In this document: positions 1-11,020 of the stretch, in pieces
Layout: every line of letters starts with the position of its first letter
How positions within the stretch are numbered: position 1 is the stretch's first letter
Assembly: GCA_001632435.1 (NCBI GenBank)
Contig: KV423979.1
Span: forward strand, 101,111 to 164,831
Direction of reading: 5' to 3'
From: Calocera cornea HHB12733
Lineage: Eukaryota; Basidiomycota; Dacrymycetes; Dacrymycetales; Dacrymycetaceae
DNA: 63,721 bases
The notes under the pieces: model-generated
What the model saw: the letters and a program-made list of their open reading frames with translations, nothing else
The model's database searches: none
What the model was told of the DNA's origin: nothing
Translations under genes and position numbers: made by a program

Positions 1-340
1 ATCCTAGTCTACTATATATAGGAATTCGGAGTGCACCGCTATCCCAAACATGTCGGGAGTGTTGTCTAGCCTTCCTGTGCCCTTGTATAGCCTATTCCGA
101 TCCTGCACTGCCCATTCCGCTTGTTGGAACAGCATTCCAGTGATGCATCGCCTTGGGGCGGCGCAGAGGTTGCGCATGGCTATGCAAGAGTGGGAATGGA
201 CTGGAATACCTGGAGAACCTTCGGAATAGGAGCCTGGGCATTGCCTGAGGCTGGGACATCTTGTCCTGTCCCATTCCGTTCCGTATTGAGCTATTCCATG
301 GGGTTTCAAGGTGTCGCGGAGTCCGGAATATTGGAATAGG
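1..340. repeat. Cluster of GGAAT/ATTCC pentamers
   Basis: The first 340 bases hold at least eleven GGAAT or ATTCC pentamers, for example near 21, 95, 111, 132, 192, 203, 222, 271, 292, 326 and 334. They are on both strands and irregularly spaced. Well under one would be expected by chance. No gene was recognised here. The stretch may be part of a mobile-element end or a degenerate satellite. Confidence 0.45.
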
Positions 341-1099
341 CTTCGGAGTTGCTGTAGTGCCCTGACAGCCTGGCCACTGTCTGCACCTCGGGCGTGCTTC
401 GCATCGGGCAATGGCCACCGCGTCCCGCTCGATGAGGCTCTCTACAGCCAACTGCTCAGCTGGTATCAGCGAATGCATCCCGAACTCGGGATGCATCATT
501 CTGGCGACTCGTCTGCGCGTTGGGGGAGTCGATTCTTGGCAGACAAGGCGACCTTCTACCCTTTGGTCACGGTCGACGGTAACAGGATGCGCACAGCTCA
601 TGAGGACAAGCCGAGCAAGTCGGATTCTCTGGTGCTCTTCCGCTTCCAACCTCGCGTTCAATGGGTTGGCGAGCTGCGCGCGGTGTTCGAGCACACCCAG
701 TCTGGACTGGCTGATCCTCTGACCTTTGCTGTGGTTGCCTGGCTTGTGCCGCTCCAAGACACTCCGGAGCACGCTGAACTGTACAAGGACTTCCCCGAAC
801 TGGAAGTCGACTTCTGGCAGCGCGGGCGTTACCAAGGCGAAAACGACTTTGGGCCGGACAGTCTGATTCTCGCCCAGGACATCTGCGGAATGGCTGCACG
901 CTGCGAGATGACAGTCGAGGACACGCCCATGTGGATCACCACTGGGCTGAGCAAGGTGTGTCCTGTTCCCAACCAGCGTCCATTCACTCTACCAACGTAC
1001 TTCTACAATAGAATGGAATGTCGCTCTAACTACGATAACTTAAGGTACGTTTTTTGGATTTTTTTTCCTTTTTTTACGCGCACTGAACGAACTTTGTAG
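311..1099 (+). CDS. Transposon-associated hypothetical protein, probably partial
   Basis: An open frame runs through this stretch. From about residue 30 it reads like a real protein, with segments such as QWVGELRAVFEHTQ, FAVVAWLVPL and DSLILAQDICGMAARCEM. Alternating aromatic and hydrophobic segments of this style are common in the C-terminal part of proteins that accompany Agaricomycete DNA transposons, where a short beta-rich domain follows the transposase. This is recognised from general pattern, not from a search. The true start may lie upstream of the window or in an unrecognised exon. After about 955 the reading degrades into low-complexity T-rich sequence, so an intron or the real end may be near there. 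No catalytic motif is visible. Confidence 0.35.
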   Translation: MSRSPEYWNRLRSCCSALTAWPLSAPRACFASGNGHRVPLDEALYSQLLSWYQRMHPELGMHHSGDSSARWGSRFLADKATFYPLVTVDGNRMRTAHEDKPSKSDSLVLFRFQPRVQWVGELRAVFEHTQSGLADPLTFAVVAWLVPLQDTPEHAELYKDFPELEVDFWQRGRYQGENDFGPDSLILAQDICGMAARCEMTVEDTPMWITTGLSKVCPVPNQRPFTLPTYFYNRMECRSNYDNLRYVFWIFFPFFTRTERTL

Positions 1100-1221
1100 A
1101 ATCACACTGTATCTAACTAGTAATGAAGTAAGTGCTCATCCCTTCCAGAAAGACAATGGACTGACCTTTGGAAATCCATCTCCCAGACTCCCTATCGACC
1201 AACACTATCACCCTACCCCTT

Positions 1222-2979
1222 CTATTCGAGGGTAGGGGCCGAAGAACCACCCACGATGTCGTCGCATACCTGCTTCGGCACCAACGGCGGGTAGTCAACG
1301 CCATCATGCCAGCGTTTGACCTTGGGAAGCTCGTCCTTCTTCCAAGAAGGATCGAGCATGAAGAGGTACGGCTGTCGCATCGGCATGAGCTCTGAAACTC
1401 GGCCAAGATCAACGCGCTTCGTTGGGCCGTGCCTTCCGTGGCTCGTGCCTTCCTCGGCAATCTTCCTTGCCCTGTCGGCCAGGAGCTTCTTCTGCCATTC
1501 CCAGAACTGGCAAAGTGGTGAGCACCTCTTTACTTGACAGTGCAGCACTCACTTTGATGTGCATCCAGGCTGGGCGCCGCTCCTCCCACACCTTCAACAG
1601 AGGATCGTCGCGATCTTTCATCGTTATCTCCCCGGCGTCGTACAAGCGCGTCCTCCACGCCGGAGTCATGTTTCCTGCCTCGTCGTCGCCGGACCACTCC
1701 TCCCCGGTCCAGTCGTGATGCAGGAGCTGCCCCTTTGCAGCGGGGTCAAGGCCATGATGTTCGATGAACGGATCCAGCGCGTCGTCGAGATGCCCACGGC
1801 GCTGCGGACCAGGTGAGTACGGCTTCCAGCGCCAGCGTTCTCGGTACTGACCGTTTCGCGTCTCTGTGCACGCCTAGCCCTGATGCTGTCGAGTAGCAGA
1901 GCGGTACCGCCATCGCCAGCGGCCTGCTGCTGCTTTTTGTAGATCTTCTGCAGGTGCGGCCAGCTCCTGGCAGCGAGCTCACGCACGACGGCCTCCTTGA
2001 CCCAGCGAGCACGGCGATCGGCAGGTATCGCGCCGGGGTTATCCTACGCATAAGATGAGTAGGGTGATACGTGTTGGCTGACAAGACGTCGCGCTCACCC
2101 TCTCGTCCTCTACAACGCGCTCTGCAGCATGACCCTGGATCCGCCGATTGACTGGGTCGTTGGCCCCCTTGTGGAAGTCGGGCACGAAACGCTCGGTCGG
2201 GCGCCCGTCGGCGCTGGGGGGAGAAGGGGCAAGCAAGGGGCCGCCCACGCTGGGCATCGTCTCTCCCTTCTTGTAGCCAATGAGGCGGTACATCTTCTCG
2301 CGCACTGCAGCCTGCAGGACAGGTGAGTCCCGCCCTTCCTTGCGCTGATTTTCTGACACTTACCTGCAGGTGAAGCTTGGCCTTGTTATCGATCTCGTCC
2401 TGGATCTCGACCTCCTCGCGCTGGTCGTCCTGGGCAGCACTCTCGAGGTCGCCGTCCCCATCTCCTTCGTTCTGTTCGATCTTCCTGGGCCTCTTGCGGC
2501 GTTTCTTCTCAGGATCCCTGTGCTTGACATGCTGGAGCTCGACTTCTTGCTCGGCCACGCGCTTCTCGAGCCGGTCGACTCGCTGATCGACTTCGGGACT
2601 GCCGGACTGGGCGCGATAGCTGGACTCAGGCGGAAGGGGAGGCAAGGGGCCGCGCGGCGAGACGTCCGGCGTCCTCATGTATGAGGACATCGTGCTGGCA
2701 CTTCCAGGTGTGGATCTGGAGGTGCACGGAACGAAGAGGAAGAGGAGGATTCCCAGGTGAGTAGGGTGATAGTGTTGGTTGACAAGAAGTGACTGACGGT
2801 GTGCTTCCACTAGGCCTTTCGTGCAGCCCGTGCAAGGCCAAGATCGGTGCGAAGTAACGCGCCTGCTCTTCTTGGCTCAACTGGTCTCTGATCGCCCAAA
2901 AGTCGGCCCCCGCCTTGATGGCATCGAGGAGAGCAAGGTGAGGAGAGATAGACGGAGATTGGCTGGGCGAGGATGACAT
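1222..2979 (-). CDS. Hypothetical multi-exon protein with coiled-coil N-terminal half
   Basis: Five or six exons can be chained. Exon 1 starts MSSSPSQSPSISPH and continues with a short helical segment (DAIKAGADFWAIRDQLSQEE). Exon 2 holds a predicted coiled coil (VDQRVDRLEKRVAEQEVEL) and a basic KKRRKRPRK stretch that could be a nuclear signal. Later exons read AAVREKMYRLIGYKKGE, RELAARSWPHLQKIYKKQ, MTPAWRTRLYDAGEITMK and FWEWQKKLLADRARKIAEE, ending SSAPTLE. Introns of about 45-58 bp with GT/AG ends join these frames. I do not recognise the family. The coiled coil followed by a basic, helical region resembles lineage-specific Agaricomycete proteins that are often multi-copy near transposons. 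Two introns share a 30-bp sequence and an inverted copy lies at the stop codon (see findings). Confidence 0.6.
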
Positions 2980-3559
2980 GACGAGGAGGATGGAGAAGGG
3001 GAAGAGGGAGATGTATGCGCTGGGATGCGCGAGGATTGTTATAGGAGTGGGAAGGTGGGCTGATGTTTTCTTCACTGCGCCCGAGCATAGTAGAGTTTAT
3101 CGGAAATTTACTACATTGGGAAAAGGGATCGGCGATCGTATGCGCGCGCGCGTCATAGCCTACCTGCAGCCAAGAAAGCTGGTACATCATATAATGAATT
3201 AGCTAGCTAAATACATTTAGTTTGATTCTATCTATTCTGTCTACTTGGTGAAGGTGAGGCCTGATGGTGTAAACTACCTTTACATTGGATAGCGCAGAGC
3301 GAATGTGCTAGCCAAGGTCAGGTGACCTTGGCTCACCTGAAAATGGGTCTGCAAAGTCGGACCCAAAACGCGGTGACTAGTGTGGCAAGCTTGTCCACCC
3401 GCCTTCCCCGCCGTGCTCGGCAGGGTGCTGTAGCGCGTCCAATTGCACCCGTGCCGTCCCTGGCTTCGCACCCGGCATACTCAGCGGATCGGTGGTCAAC
3501 GCCTCCTATACCGACGACACATCTTTTCGTCCTGTCCTTCAACAGGGGCAGCGAGCAAC
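2980..3559. other. Intergenic region, divergent promoters; nested palindromes
   Basis: No gene was recognised. The region separates the minus-strand hypothetical gene from the plus-strand antiporter and so should hold both promoters. The only structure seen is a pair of overlapping dyads at 3311-3340, annotated separately. Confidence 0.5.
3311..3340. promoter_or_regulatory. Two overlapping inverted repeats upstream of the antiporter
   Basis: GCCAAGGTCA at 3311-3320 and TGACCTTGGC at 3323-3332 form a perfect 10-bp dyad with a 2-nt centre. TCAGGTGA at 3318-3325 and TCACCTGA at 3333-3340 form a second perfect 8-bp dyad that overlaps it. The site lies about 220 bp upstream of the antiporter start codon. 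CAGGTG/CACCTG hexamers are E-box-like. A role as a dimeric transcription-factor site is inferred. Confidence 0.4.
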
Positions 3560-6500
3560 ATGGCGGACAACAGCAATGACCCGCCGATGACTCCTGAGCC
3601 TCACCAACCAGCTCCCATTCTTATCCCTTCGGGAGAGACAGCTACACAGAGCGGCTGGAGACACGCGCAGGGAGTCGCCCATCGGCCCCAGACGAGTGGA
3701 CAAAGTTGGGAGGTGCCGCAGTCTGCCAGCACGTCATACTTTCCTCCTTACTCTCCGAGGCACTCTTATCAACCGCGTACAACCTCCCCTGGAAGACCCA
3801 CCGGAAGAAGCACGAGTGGTGCCGGACGTGGCTCACGCAGTCTGTCGACCTCTGCACCCAACGTCCGGCCTCGCAGGATGAACAGAAGCGCGAGTGTTGC
3901 AACCGCGAGTTCAAGACTCAGCAGAGATGAGAGGGAATATACCGATGAGGATGAGCAGGATGGTGTTCTCGAGGACGATCGCGATCTACCGGCCGGAAAC
4001 GCAGGCGACGACAACTCGCCAGATGAAGCGGAACAATTGGAGGAGCAGATTGCAAGCCATTTGGAAGAGGATCCCGTCACACTCAAGGAACGTCAGAGCC
4101 TTATCAACGTCGAGCATCCCTTTGGTCTACCCATCTGGAAGCCCGCTCTGTACAAGAAGAGCCGCACTGTCACACGCAATGCAGAGACTGCGATCCACAA
4201 CGTCCCGAGTCACGAACGCCACATCACACCTGGCAACATCTTTTGGACTGTGGCTTTTGGCTGGTGGCTCTCCCTAATATGCATGGGTGTCGCTGCAGTC
4301 ATATCGGCCGTTCCGTTTGGCGGCCGACGTTACGCATGGATCGTCTGGGGTTTGGGCTGGTACATCTTCTGGCCCTTCGGAAAATACGTCGAAGGCGACT
4401 TACCGGAGGATGTCGAGACGGAGCGCGAGTGGAGCAGGGTTCGAGATGAGGAGAACGCCGCACAGGAAGCGAGAGAAAGGAGCGGATCTGAGTCTGGTGG
4501 GACGATCAAAGCTGCCCAGACTCCAACAGTCGACGAGAGTGAGGAGGAAGGCGAGGTCGACTACGAGTCAACACCTGAGCCACAATCCTCCGCCAGTGAA
4601 CAGCAGGATCCCTTTGTCGATCCTACTCCTTCAGCGGTGCCATCAGCATCCTCTTCGAATTGGACTCCACTACCCAGCGAGCGCACTCGCCTCTTGCCGC
4701 ATACTGAGACCCGCGACTCTCAATCAACAGTCATGCCTGGTTTGGGAAATGGCAAGTCGACAGGAGCCAAGATGTACGACACAATCCCGGATCGTGCCCC
4801 TCCCGTCACGTATCCTCCTACTGCTCAGCCCGGCGAGTTCCTTGGCCGCCTCCTGTATTGGATTCTCTACCCGCTCGTTATCGCTCCTGTTCAGCTTATC
4901 ATCTGCCTCCTCTGCTTCGGCATGGTGCTGCCAATCCCCATGGCCAAGCTCAACTGGGCGCTCGTCAAACTTCTGATGACAAGACCACTCTCAATTCGCT
5001 TCTGCTCTCCTCCGGCCGTGATGGTTACAACGCAGAATGGTGGTGACGAAATACAAGCAACCGTCAAGAGGACCAGACTGCATGCCGGTCAGGCGGCCCC
5101 TTCTGGCGCGCCTCGTTCCACTGTCCTGCTGTGCACGTACCGTGCTGCAGGTTTGCAGTACTACAAGTACACCATCGGTGGAGTTAACATCATATTTGTT
5201 AACCTACTCCCATTCGTCTTTTTCGTCATCTTCGATGCATTCGTGCTCCTCCCGATGAAGGAACACCACCCGACGCCTTTCCTCAATATCATCGCCTCTC
5301 GACCTCTCATTTTCATTTTGGCCCTCCTCAGTGTCATCCCGTTGTCATACTTCATCGGCATGGCTGTGGCCAGCATCTCCGCTCAGTCCAGTATTGGAAT
5401 GGGCGCAGTCATCAACGCAACATTTGGCTCGATCATCGAGATTATCCTATATGGAATGGCCTTGAATCAAGGCAAGGGCTTGCTGGTAGAAGGCTCTATC
5501 GTCGGCAGTCTGCTGGCTGGGGTGCTACTCATGCCCGGCGCCAGTATGTGTTCAGGCGCGTTGCGAAGGAAGGAACAGAAATTCAATGCCAAGAGCGCCG
5601 GAGTCACGAGTACCATGCTAATCATGGCCATCATTGGTACCTTGACCCCAACCTTGTTCTATCAGACTTACGGCAATGTGAGGAGTTACTCCTTCTCAAA
5701 TGATCTCAGCCTGACTCTTGCCTGTAGTTCCGTCTATCCTGTGTTGGCTGCCCTGCAGAGCTACCTGGGAAAGAGCCGGATCAACCGTGGATGTGCAAAC
5801 AGTGCTTCTACGAGCACCCAGATCCCACGACAGACCCCTTCTATCAGGAGACCGTCAAGAGCTTGATGTACTTCTGTGCATCCATTCTTCTTTTCTCTTA
5901 CCTTATCGGCCTCTGGTTTTCGCTTCGGACGCATGCGACGCAGATCTGGCAAAACCCTCAGCAACTCATGCATCATCTGGAGGGGGGTGGTCAACCGGGG
6001 CAGCCCGGCCCACCAAACAGCGGCCGCGTGTTCTCAGTCTACAACAAATTGGTCAACCAACAACTTTCGAAGTCGCCACTGCCCACGCATAGAACCGTTT
6101 CTCGTAGGCCCAGCAATGCTACAACAATCGGGAGCAATTATGGAGGACAGCAGGATAGACCTGTTGGGCAGCAAGTGCCAAGCACTGTGAATACTCCACG
6201 CGCTGGACCACCTAATGCCTCTCCAATCGCCACTCGTCGGGTTTACTCGACATCCAATGGTATACCTGGCGCTGGATATGGTCCCCTCATTGATACAGTC
6301 AACCAAGCAGTCAAGTCTTCCTCGAATTATCAGACCCATCAGCCCCTTCCTCTACCTCCTAATCTGACGACTGATGACTTTACCCGTGCGGTTGCGGTGG
6401 CGACGGTCTCAGCTCTGCGACATCAGCAGGCAGTATCGCCTGCCCGTCCAAGGACAGCGATGGGACAGCATGAAGTCGCCGCAGAAGGTGGTCATGAAGC

Positions 6501-7237
6501 CCCATCGTGGAGCAGGACTGTCAGCGCGGTTGTGCTGCTTGCTTGCACGGCCCTCTATGCAGCGATCGCAGAGGTTCTTGTCGATGTCGTCGACGTCATT
6601 CTGGAAGGATCCGGAATTGACGAGAAGTTCCTTGGGCTGACTCTGTTTGCGCTGGTACCCAATACGACTGAATTCATGAACGCGATGTCGTTTGCAATGA
6701 ACGGAAATATTGCGCTTAGGCACGTCCTGCCTTGAATCTGTCTATATGTTGTCGTCCACTGACTAGGTTTCTTCAGTATGGAAATTGGCTCAGCATATGC
6801 GCTGCAAGTCTGCCTTCTACAGATCCCGGCTATGGTTGCGTTTTCGGCCTGGTACAATCCTCGCAGGGTCGGAGACAGCGCAGACACGTTTACATTGATC
6901 TTCCCCCGCTGGGATGTTATTGCAATCATCCTCTCCATCTTCCTTCTCACATACGTATACATTGAGGCGAAGAGCAATTACCATCGTGGAAGCACGCTGA
7001 TCCTGAGGTATGTTGCTGTTGAAATGACCGCGTCTATGCATAAGTGCTAACTGCCGTGCCAGTTACCTCGTTCTGATGGCCGGCTTCTATTTCGCTCCAA
7101 CTCGTCCGGTTGGGTCGCACTCAGGCAGTTCCGTCAAGTTTCCGATGAGCAGGACCGACAGTATGCTGTCGTCGATGGTCGAGCCATCCTGGATACAGCA
7201 GGCCGAAGCCCTGCTCTTGTCTCTCTGGAGCCGATGA
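3560..7237 (+). CDS. VNX1/CAX-family vacuolar cation/proton antiporter
   Basis: Membrane antiporter of the Ca2+/cation exchanger family, closest in layout to fungal vacuolar Vnx1-like proteins that move monovalent cations or Ca2+ into the vacuole in exchange for protons. Four exons: 3560-5677, 5728-6719, 6777-7007 and 7063-7237. The N-terminal 200 residues are disordered and rich in Ser, Pro and acidic residues. Hydrophobic segments follow (FWTVAFGWWLSLICMGV, IAPVQLIICLLCFGMVL). The two exchanger half-repeats are visible as GMGAVINATFGSIIEIILYG and the related FALVPNTTEFMNAMSFAMNGNIAL. Between them is a Cys-rich loop (CVGCP, MCKQC) followed by YEHPDPTTDPFYQETVKSL. Intron 2 (6720-6776) needs a GC donor; splicing there restores SMEIGSAYALQ. 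A distant upstream in-frame extension exists, but ATG at 3560 starts a typical N-terminus. Confidence 0.88.
6720..6776 (+). other. GC-AG intron in the antiporter gene
   Basis: The exon ends AG at 6719, the intron begins GCACGT and ends TTCAG at 6776. No GT donor nearby keeps the frame. Joining AG to T gives the Ser of IALSMEIGSAY, which is strongly conserved in this family. Confidence 0.75.
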
Positions 7238-7621
7238 GCCCCAAAGCGGATGCACCTTCAGCTTCCTTGCACTTTACCGTCCTCGTTTACTTTCCTGTGT
7301 ATATGTGCTCGACCTCGCACTTTCAACTCAAGCCACTATGGCTTGAACCTTTCTACGACTCGACGCATAAGTTACGGACCATGATCAAGCATGATTCCCC
7401 TTTCCTTTCTCGTTTTCGCACAAATACTTCTGTATCGGTTAGTTTTATTGGAACCGGAATGGTGTACAGTTTATATAACGATTCCTTTACACCCTTATTC
7501 CCTTCCCATACGCAAGTACCTAATACATACCTCACTAAGTTACCTCTGACAGAATATATATTGCATCCATCGATAATGAAGCAAGGTAGAGAAGAGCACA
7601 TCGTTCATGGGCTCGCACTTA

Positions 7622-8010
7622 GCGGAATTGAAACCATTGGCGGAGGCAGATAGGGCCCGGAAGTAGATCCTACAGCGGAGGCAAACCAATCAGCGGAGGA
7701 GGGTAAAGTCGCTAGGGGAAGTATATTCGATAGCGGAATCAAATAAGCCAACGGAGGCATATTGCAAGTCGGAGGCAAATAATAACCCGAAACAAATGAT
7801 GTGCGGAAGCATATCATCTCATCATCCCCGGAAGCAAATACTTTGGCGGAAGTAAACATAGAAGCGGAAACAGAGTATTGAGCGGGAGCAAAAATTCTAG
7901 CGGGAGCAAATAAAAGCGGGAGCAACAAATCTCTTACCGGGAGCAAAGTAGCCTCCAGCGGAAGCAGGACTGCTTGAGGGTGATACGGGAGCAAGCGGAA
8001 GCATATCTGA
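7622..8010 (+). repeat. Degenerate 18-nt repeat array 1 (core CGGARGCAAAT)
   Basis: About 20 degenerate units lie head to tail on the plus strand, each beginning CGGAAGC, CGGAGGC or CGGGAGC followed by AAAT and 6-8 variable bases. Successive perfect 18-nt spacings occur, for example CGGAAGTAAACATAGAAG, then CGGAAACAGAGTATTGAG, then CGGGAGCAAAAATTCTAG. The array begins about 385 bp after the antiporter stop codon. Related arrays are at 24180-24640 and 35495-36335. Confidence 0.75.
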
Positions 8011-8440
8011 ACTTTGCGCTCTGGTGCAGAGCGCAGAGCGACTGTCACGAAACTCGGAGGTTCCTCCGGCAAACTGTCCCGCGGGCCGCCGAGCGAAGGC
8101 ACGCAACCAATGGGAACCGGGTGCAAAGCAGGGTTATGGCCTCTAGACCCAGAACCTCTTGCTTCGCAAGGGGTATGCAACTCGCTGTGTGGTACGTACT
8201 TGGGGAAACGCAGTCAGTGCCGCACGTGTGATGGGCATGTTTCGATTTCGGCCGATCACGTTTCCCGAATAATGTGTGAGAAAGGGACCCTGACTCGTGA
8301 AACTTGCAACGGCCTGCGGCACCAAGCCGTCCTAAAAACCAGGGTCCCCCCAGGAGGGGTATTTCCTGCGTCAACCCCAATGTCCTTGAAGGGGGTGGGG
8401 TACAGCACAACTGTGTTGTACCCCCGGCTGTAGCCCCTTC
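8011..8440. other. Gene-free GC-rich spacer with a hairpin at its end
   Basis: No gene was recognised. At 8397-8424, GGGGTACAGCACA and TGTGTTGTACCCC form a 13-bp inverted repeat with one mismatch and a 2-nt loop, at the junction with the AT-rich island. It may mark the end of a decayed mobile element. Confidence 0.45.
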
Positions 8441-9400
8441 TCAGTCTAAATTAGCCCATTTTACATATTGTCCAAGTAGTCTTTATACTAAACAGAGCCT
8501 CACATATGCTCCTACAAGCTCCATTAGCAGTTCTAGTAATAGAAAACCCACTTATACCACTGCACAGCCGCAAAAATGGTGCTGTACCCCCTTTTCTGGG
8601 CCAAATCACCTTCTTTTTGCTTGTAAAATGCATGGGAACATGCCCTGGTATCTTCTTAATCATTCCACCAAGCCATAGAGTGGTTCAAGTTGGGGGAAGG
8701 TGCCGCTTTGCTGCTCATTTGGGGGTAGGGTTTAGCTGAGAATATAGTGTATCCTTATTCTATTTCTACAAACATTATGCCTCATTCAAATTGGCTGGAA
8801 ATTGGTGTACATACTGTCCATATAGTACCCAGTCTTCCATTCAAAATTTGTGTAATTTCATAAGTTGGAAAGTTTTGGGTATATGGCCAACATTAAAAGC
8901 AACAACAAATTGTACCCTTTACCATAGTATCATTTGTCTATTCATAAGCAATCACTTCCTACTTATATATCTTTCCCAATTTCTCAAATCTGCTTTATAT
9001 ATGTCTAAATATGATTCCTCTCAAGTAGCAAGTCAATCCATACAGCCATTAATATTATATTACTCATTTGCTATTCAGGGTACTATAGGGCCTAACAAGA
9101 CATACATACTCCAACTATAGCGGCATGTGCAACACATTTCTACCTAATCAAATCTATCTGGAAAAGACGTTTGGACCTCTGACTGATGAGATCCTATGCA
9201 ATAGCACTGATATAAGCATTGAAAGGCAGTACAGCAGGGGCTGCAGCAGTATATCAGCACATGTTTTGAGAAAATAGAGGCCTTCCCACGGTTAAATATC
9301 CTTTATTTTTTGCCTCAATCATAACAGAGGGGTCCTAAACACATTGCCAGTATCTAATATACAAGTAGAATAATAGAATTATGTGATTGCAGGGCTGCAG
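8441..9400. other. AT-rich island, probably decayed transposon
   Basis: This stretch has many stops in every frame and a visibly lower GC content (roughly a third) than the flanking gene-rich DNA. No protein family was recognised. A sharp compositional shift with no long open frame suits an old, mutated transposable element or other non-coding insert. Confidence 0.5.
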
Positions 9401-9702
9401 CAATGCTGCTTTTATTATAGGGGCCCTGCATTTCCGGCCCCTAGCCCATTTTTCCACTGGCTGACGGATCGCTGCAGCAGGGCCCTGTGGCTGTGACCTT
9501 CCCAGCCACATTAGGGTCATGTCGGGAAACCCCTCTCTAGGGTCCTTGACATTAGGACCGTGAGCTGGCCTGCGGTGCCTCCCCGCTACATACGCCCAAC
9601 CATACTTCACCTCAGCATTGCTCCCCAGCACGACCGCCCCGCTGACCACCCCAGCAACTGCTAAAAGCACATACAGCTTACGTGTCCAAACAATCTCACA
9701 AG
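9401..9702. other. Intergenic region upstream of HIS1
   Basis: GC-rich sequence with several GCTGCAGCA motifs (near 9240, 9391 and 9471). A 128-codon minus-strand open frame crosses it but shows no protein-like pattern. It should include the HIS1 promoter; no clear TATA box was seen. Confidence 0.4.
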
Positions 9703-10815
9703 ATGGAGTACTTTGAGTCAATAAAAGATCGCCTGCTATTCGCCATTCCTAAGAAGGGTGAGTCAACCCCATGCGACGCCGCTTGTACTCGCATGCTGAT
9801 ATACGCTCAGGACGTCTATACGAGAAATGCCTCGAGCTGCTGCACGGTACGACTATCTCTGATGTGAACAATGGAGGAAACTCAGGCAGCGTCATACAGG
9901 CGCCGACATTCAGTTCACACGCTCGCAGAGGCTTGATGTCTGCCTTGTGCGCAACTTCCCGATGGCTTTGTCAGTCCACTCGACCTCGACCTCTGCTTCC
10001 TGCTCATATTACATGCAGAGTCTTCCTTCCCGCAGCCGACATCCCACGTTTCGTCGGCGAGGGCAACGTCGACCTAGGTATCACTGGGCAGGATATGATC
10101 GCCGAGTCCGAAATGGGAGCGCTCGTGACAGAGGTTCTACCACTTGGGTTCGGCAAGTGCTCGCTTCAAGTGCAAGTCCCTGAAAAAGGCAATCTGCAAA
10201 CGGTCGATCAGCTAGCAGGCAAGAGGGTTGTCACAAGTTTTGAGGTTTTGGCCGGAAAGTACTTCAAGGGGCTGGATGACAGGTTGGGGACCACGACAAA
10301 GATTGAGTATGTCGGTGGGAGTGTGGAGGCTGCTTGTGCGTTGGGTCTGGCCGATGGAATCGTGGATTTGGTTGGTGCGTATCCTTGTCCGTGAAGTGCA
10401 CATATGCCCATGATGTACTGACAAGTGCTCAGAATCGGGGGAGACGATGCGTGCCGCAGGCTTGCACGCCATCTCTACGCTTCTCGCGTCGGAAGCAGTG
10501 CTTCTCAAGAGCACACAAACAAAGAAGGCAGACCACAATGCGCTCATCGACCGACTGACCAGCCGAATAGCGGGTGTCATCGCCGCAGGCAAATACGTGT
10601 TGTGCAACTACAATATCGAGCGCATACGGCTGAAGGATGCGACGTCTATCACCCCCGGGAGGCGGGCGGCTACTGTCAGCCCGTTAGAAGATGAGGGCTG
10701 GGTTGCTGTGAGCTCCATGGTCGAGAAGAAGGTGGTAGCGGAGATCATGGACCGATTGGAGGCGATTGGTGCCTGCGACATCTTGATCATCGCCTTGGAT
10801 AACTGCAGGGTATAG
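9703..10815 (+). CDS. HIS1: ATP phosphoribosyltransferase (histidine biosynthesis step 1)
   Basis: Joins ATP and PRPP to form phosphoribosyl-ATP, the committed and histidine-inhibited first step of histidine synthesis, in the cytosol. Five exons give MEYFESIKDRLLFAIPKKGRL, then HGADIQFTRSQRLDVCLVRN, then VFLPAADIPRFVGEGNVDLG and ITGQDMIAESE, the substrate-binding core. VVTSFEVLAGKYF and EYVGGSVEAACALGLADGIV follow. The C-terminal regulatory domain is present (EDEGWVAVSSMVEKK ... ILIIALDNCRV), so this is the long, feedback-regulated form. Length is about 300 residues, normal for the fungal enzyme. The ATG at 9703 fits; a GTG seven codons upstream is not used. Introns are short and canonical. 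Confidence 0.95.
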
Positions 10816-11020
10816 TTACAGAATGACACGTTAGAGGCCGAGATGGCCATCGTTCAGTCGATTCGCCCGGCGTGATCGCGCCTTTGTGTGTGAATAGGTA
10901 AACATAATAAAGCGTGCTCTACTACAGTACAATGCAACACGGGCAGAGTCCAGCCCTGGCACCATTAAACAGTACAACGAGATCACAAGTGCAGTAGCCA
11001 GTACACTCAGCTAGCGGTGG

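Noticed and set aside
7605..8180. 191-codon minus-strand open frame
   Set aside because: It is a translation of the 18-nt array; its six-residue periodicity comes from the DNA repeat.
9335..9721. 128-codon minus-strand open frame
   Set aside because: It overlaps the HIS1 start and shows no family pattern or gene-like context.
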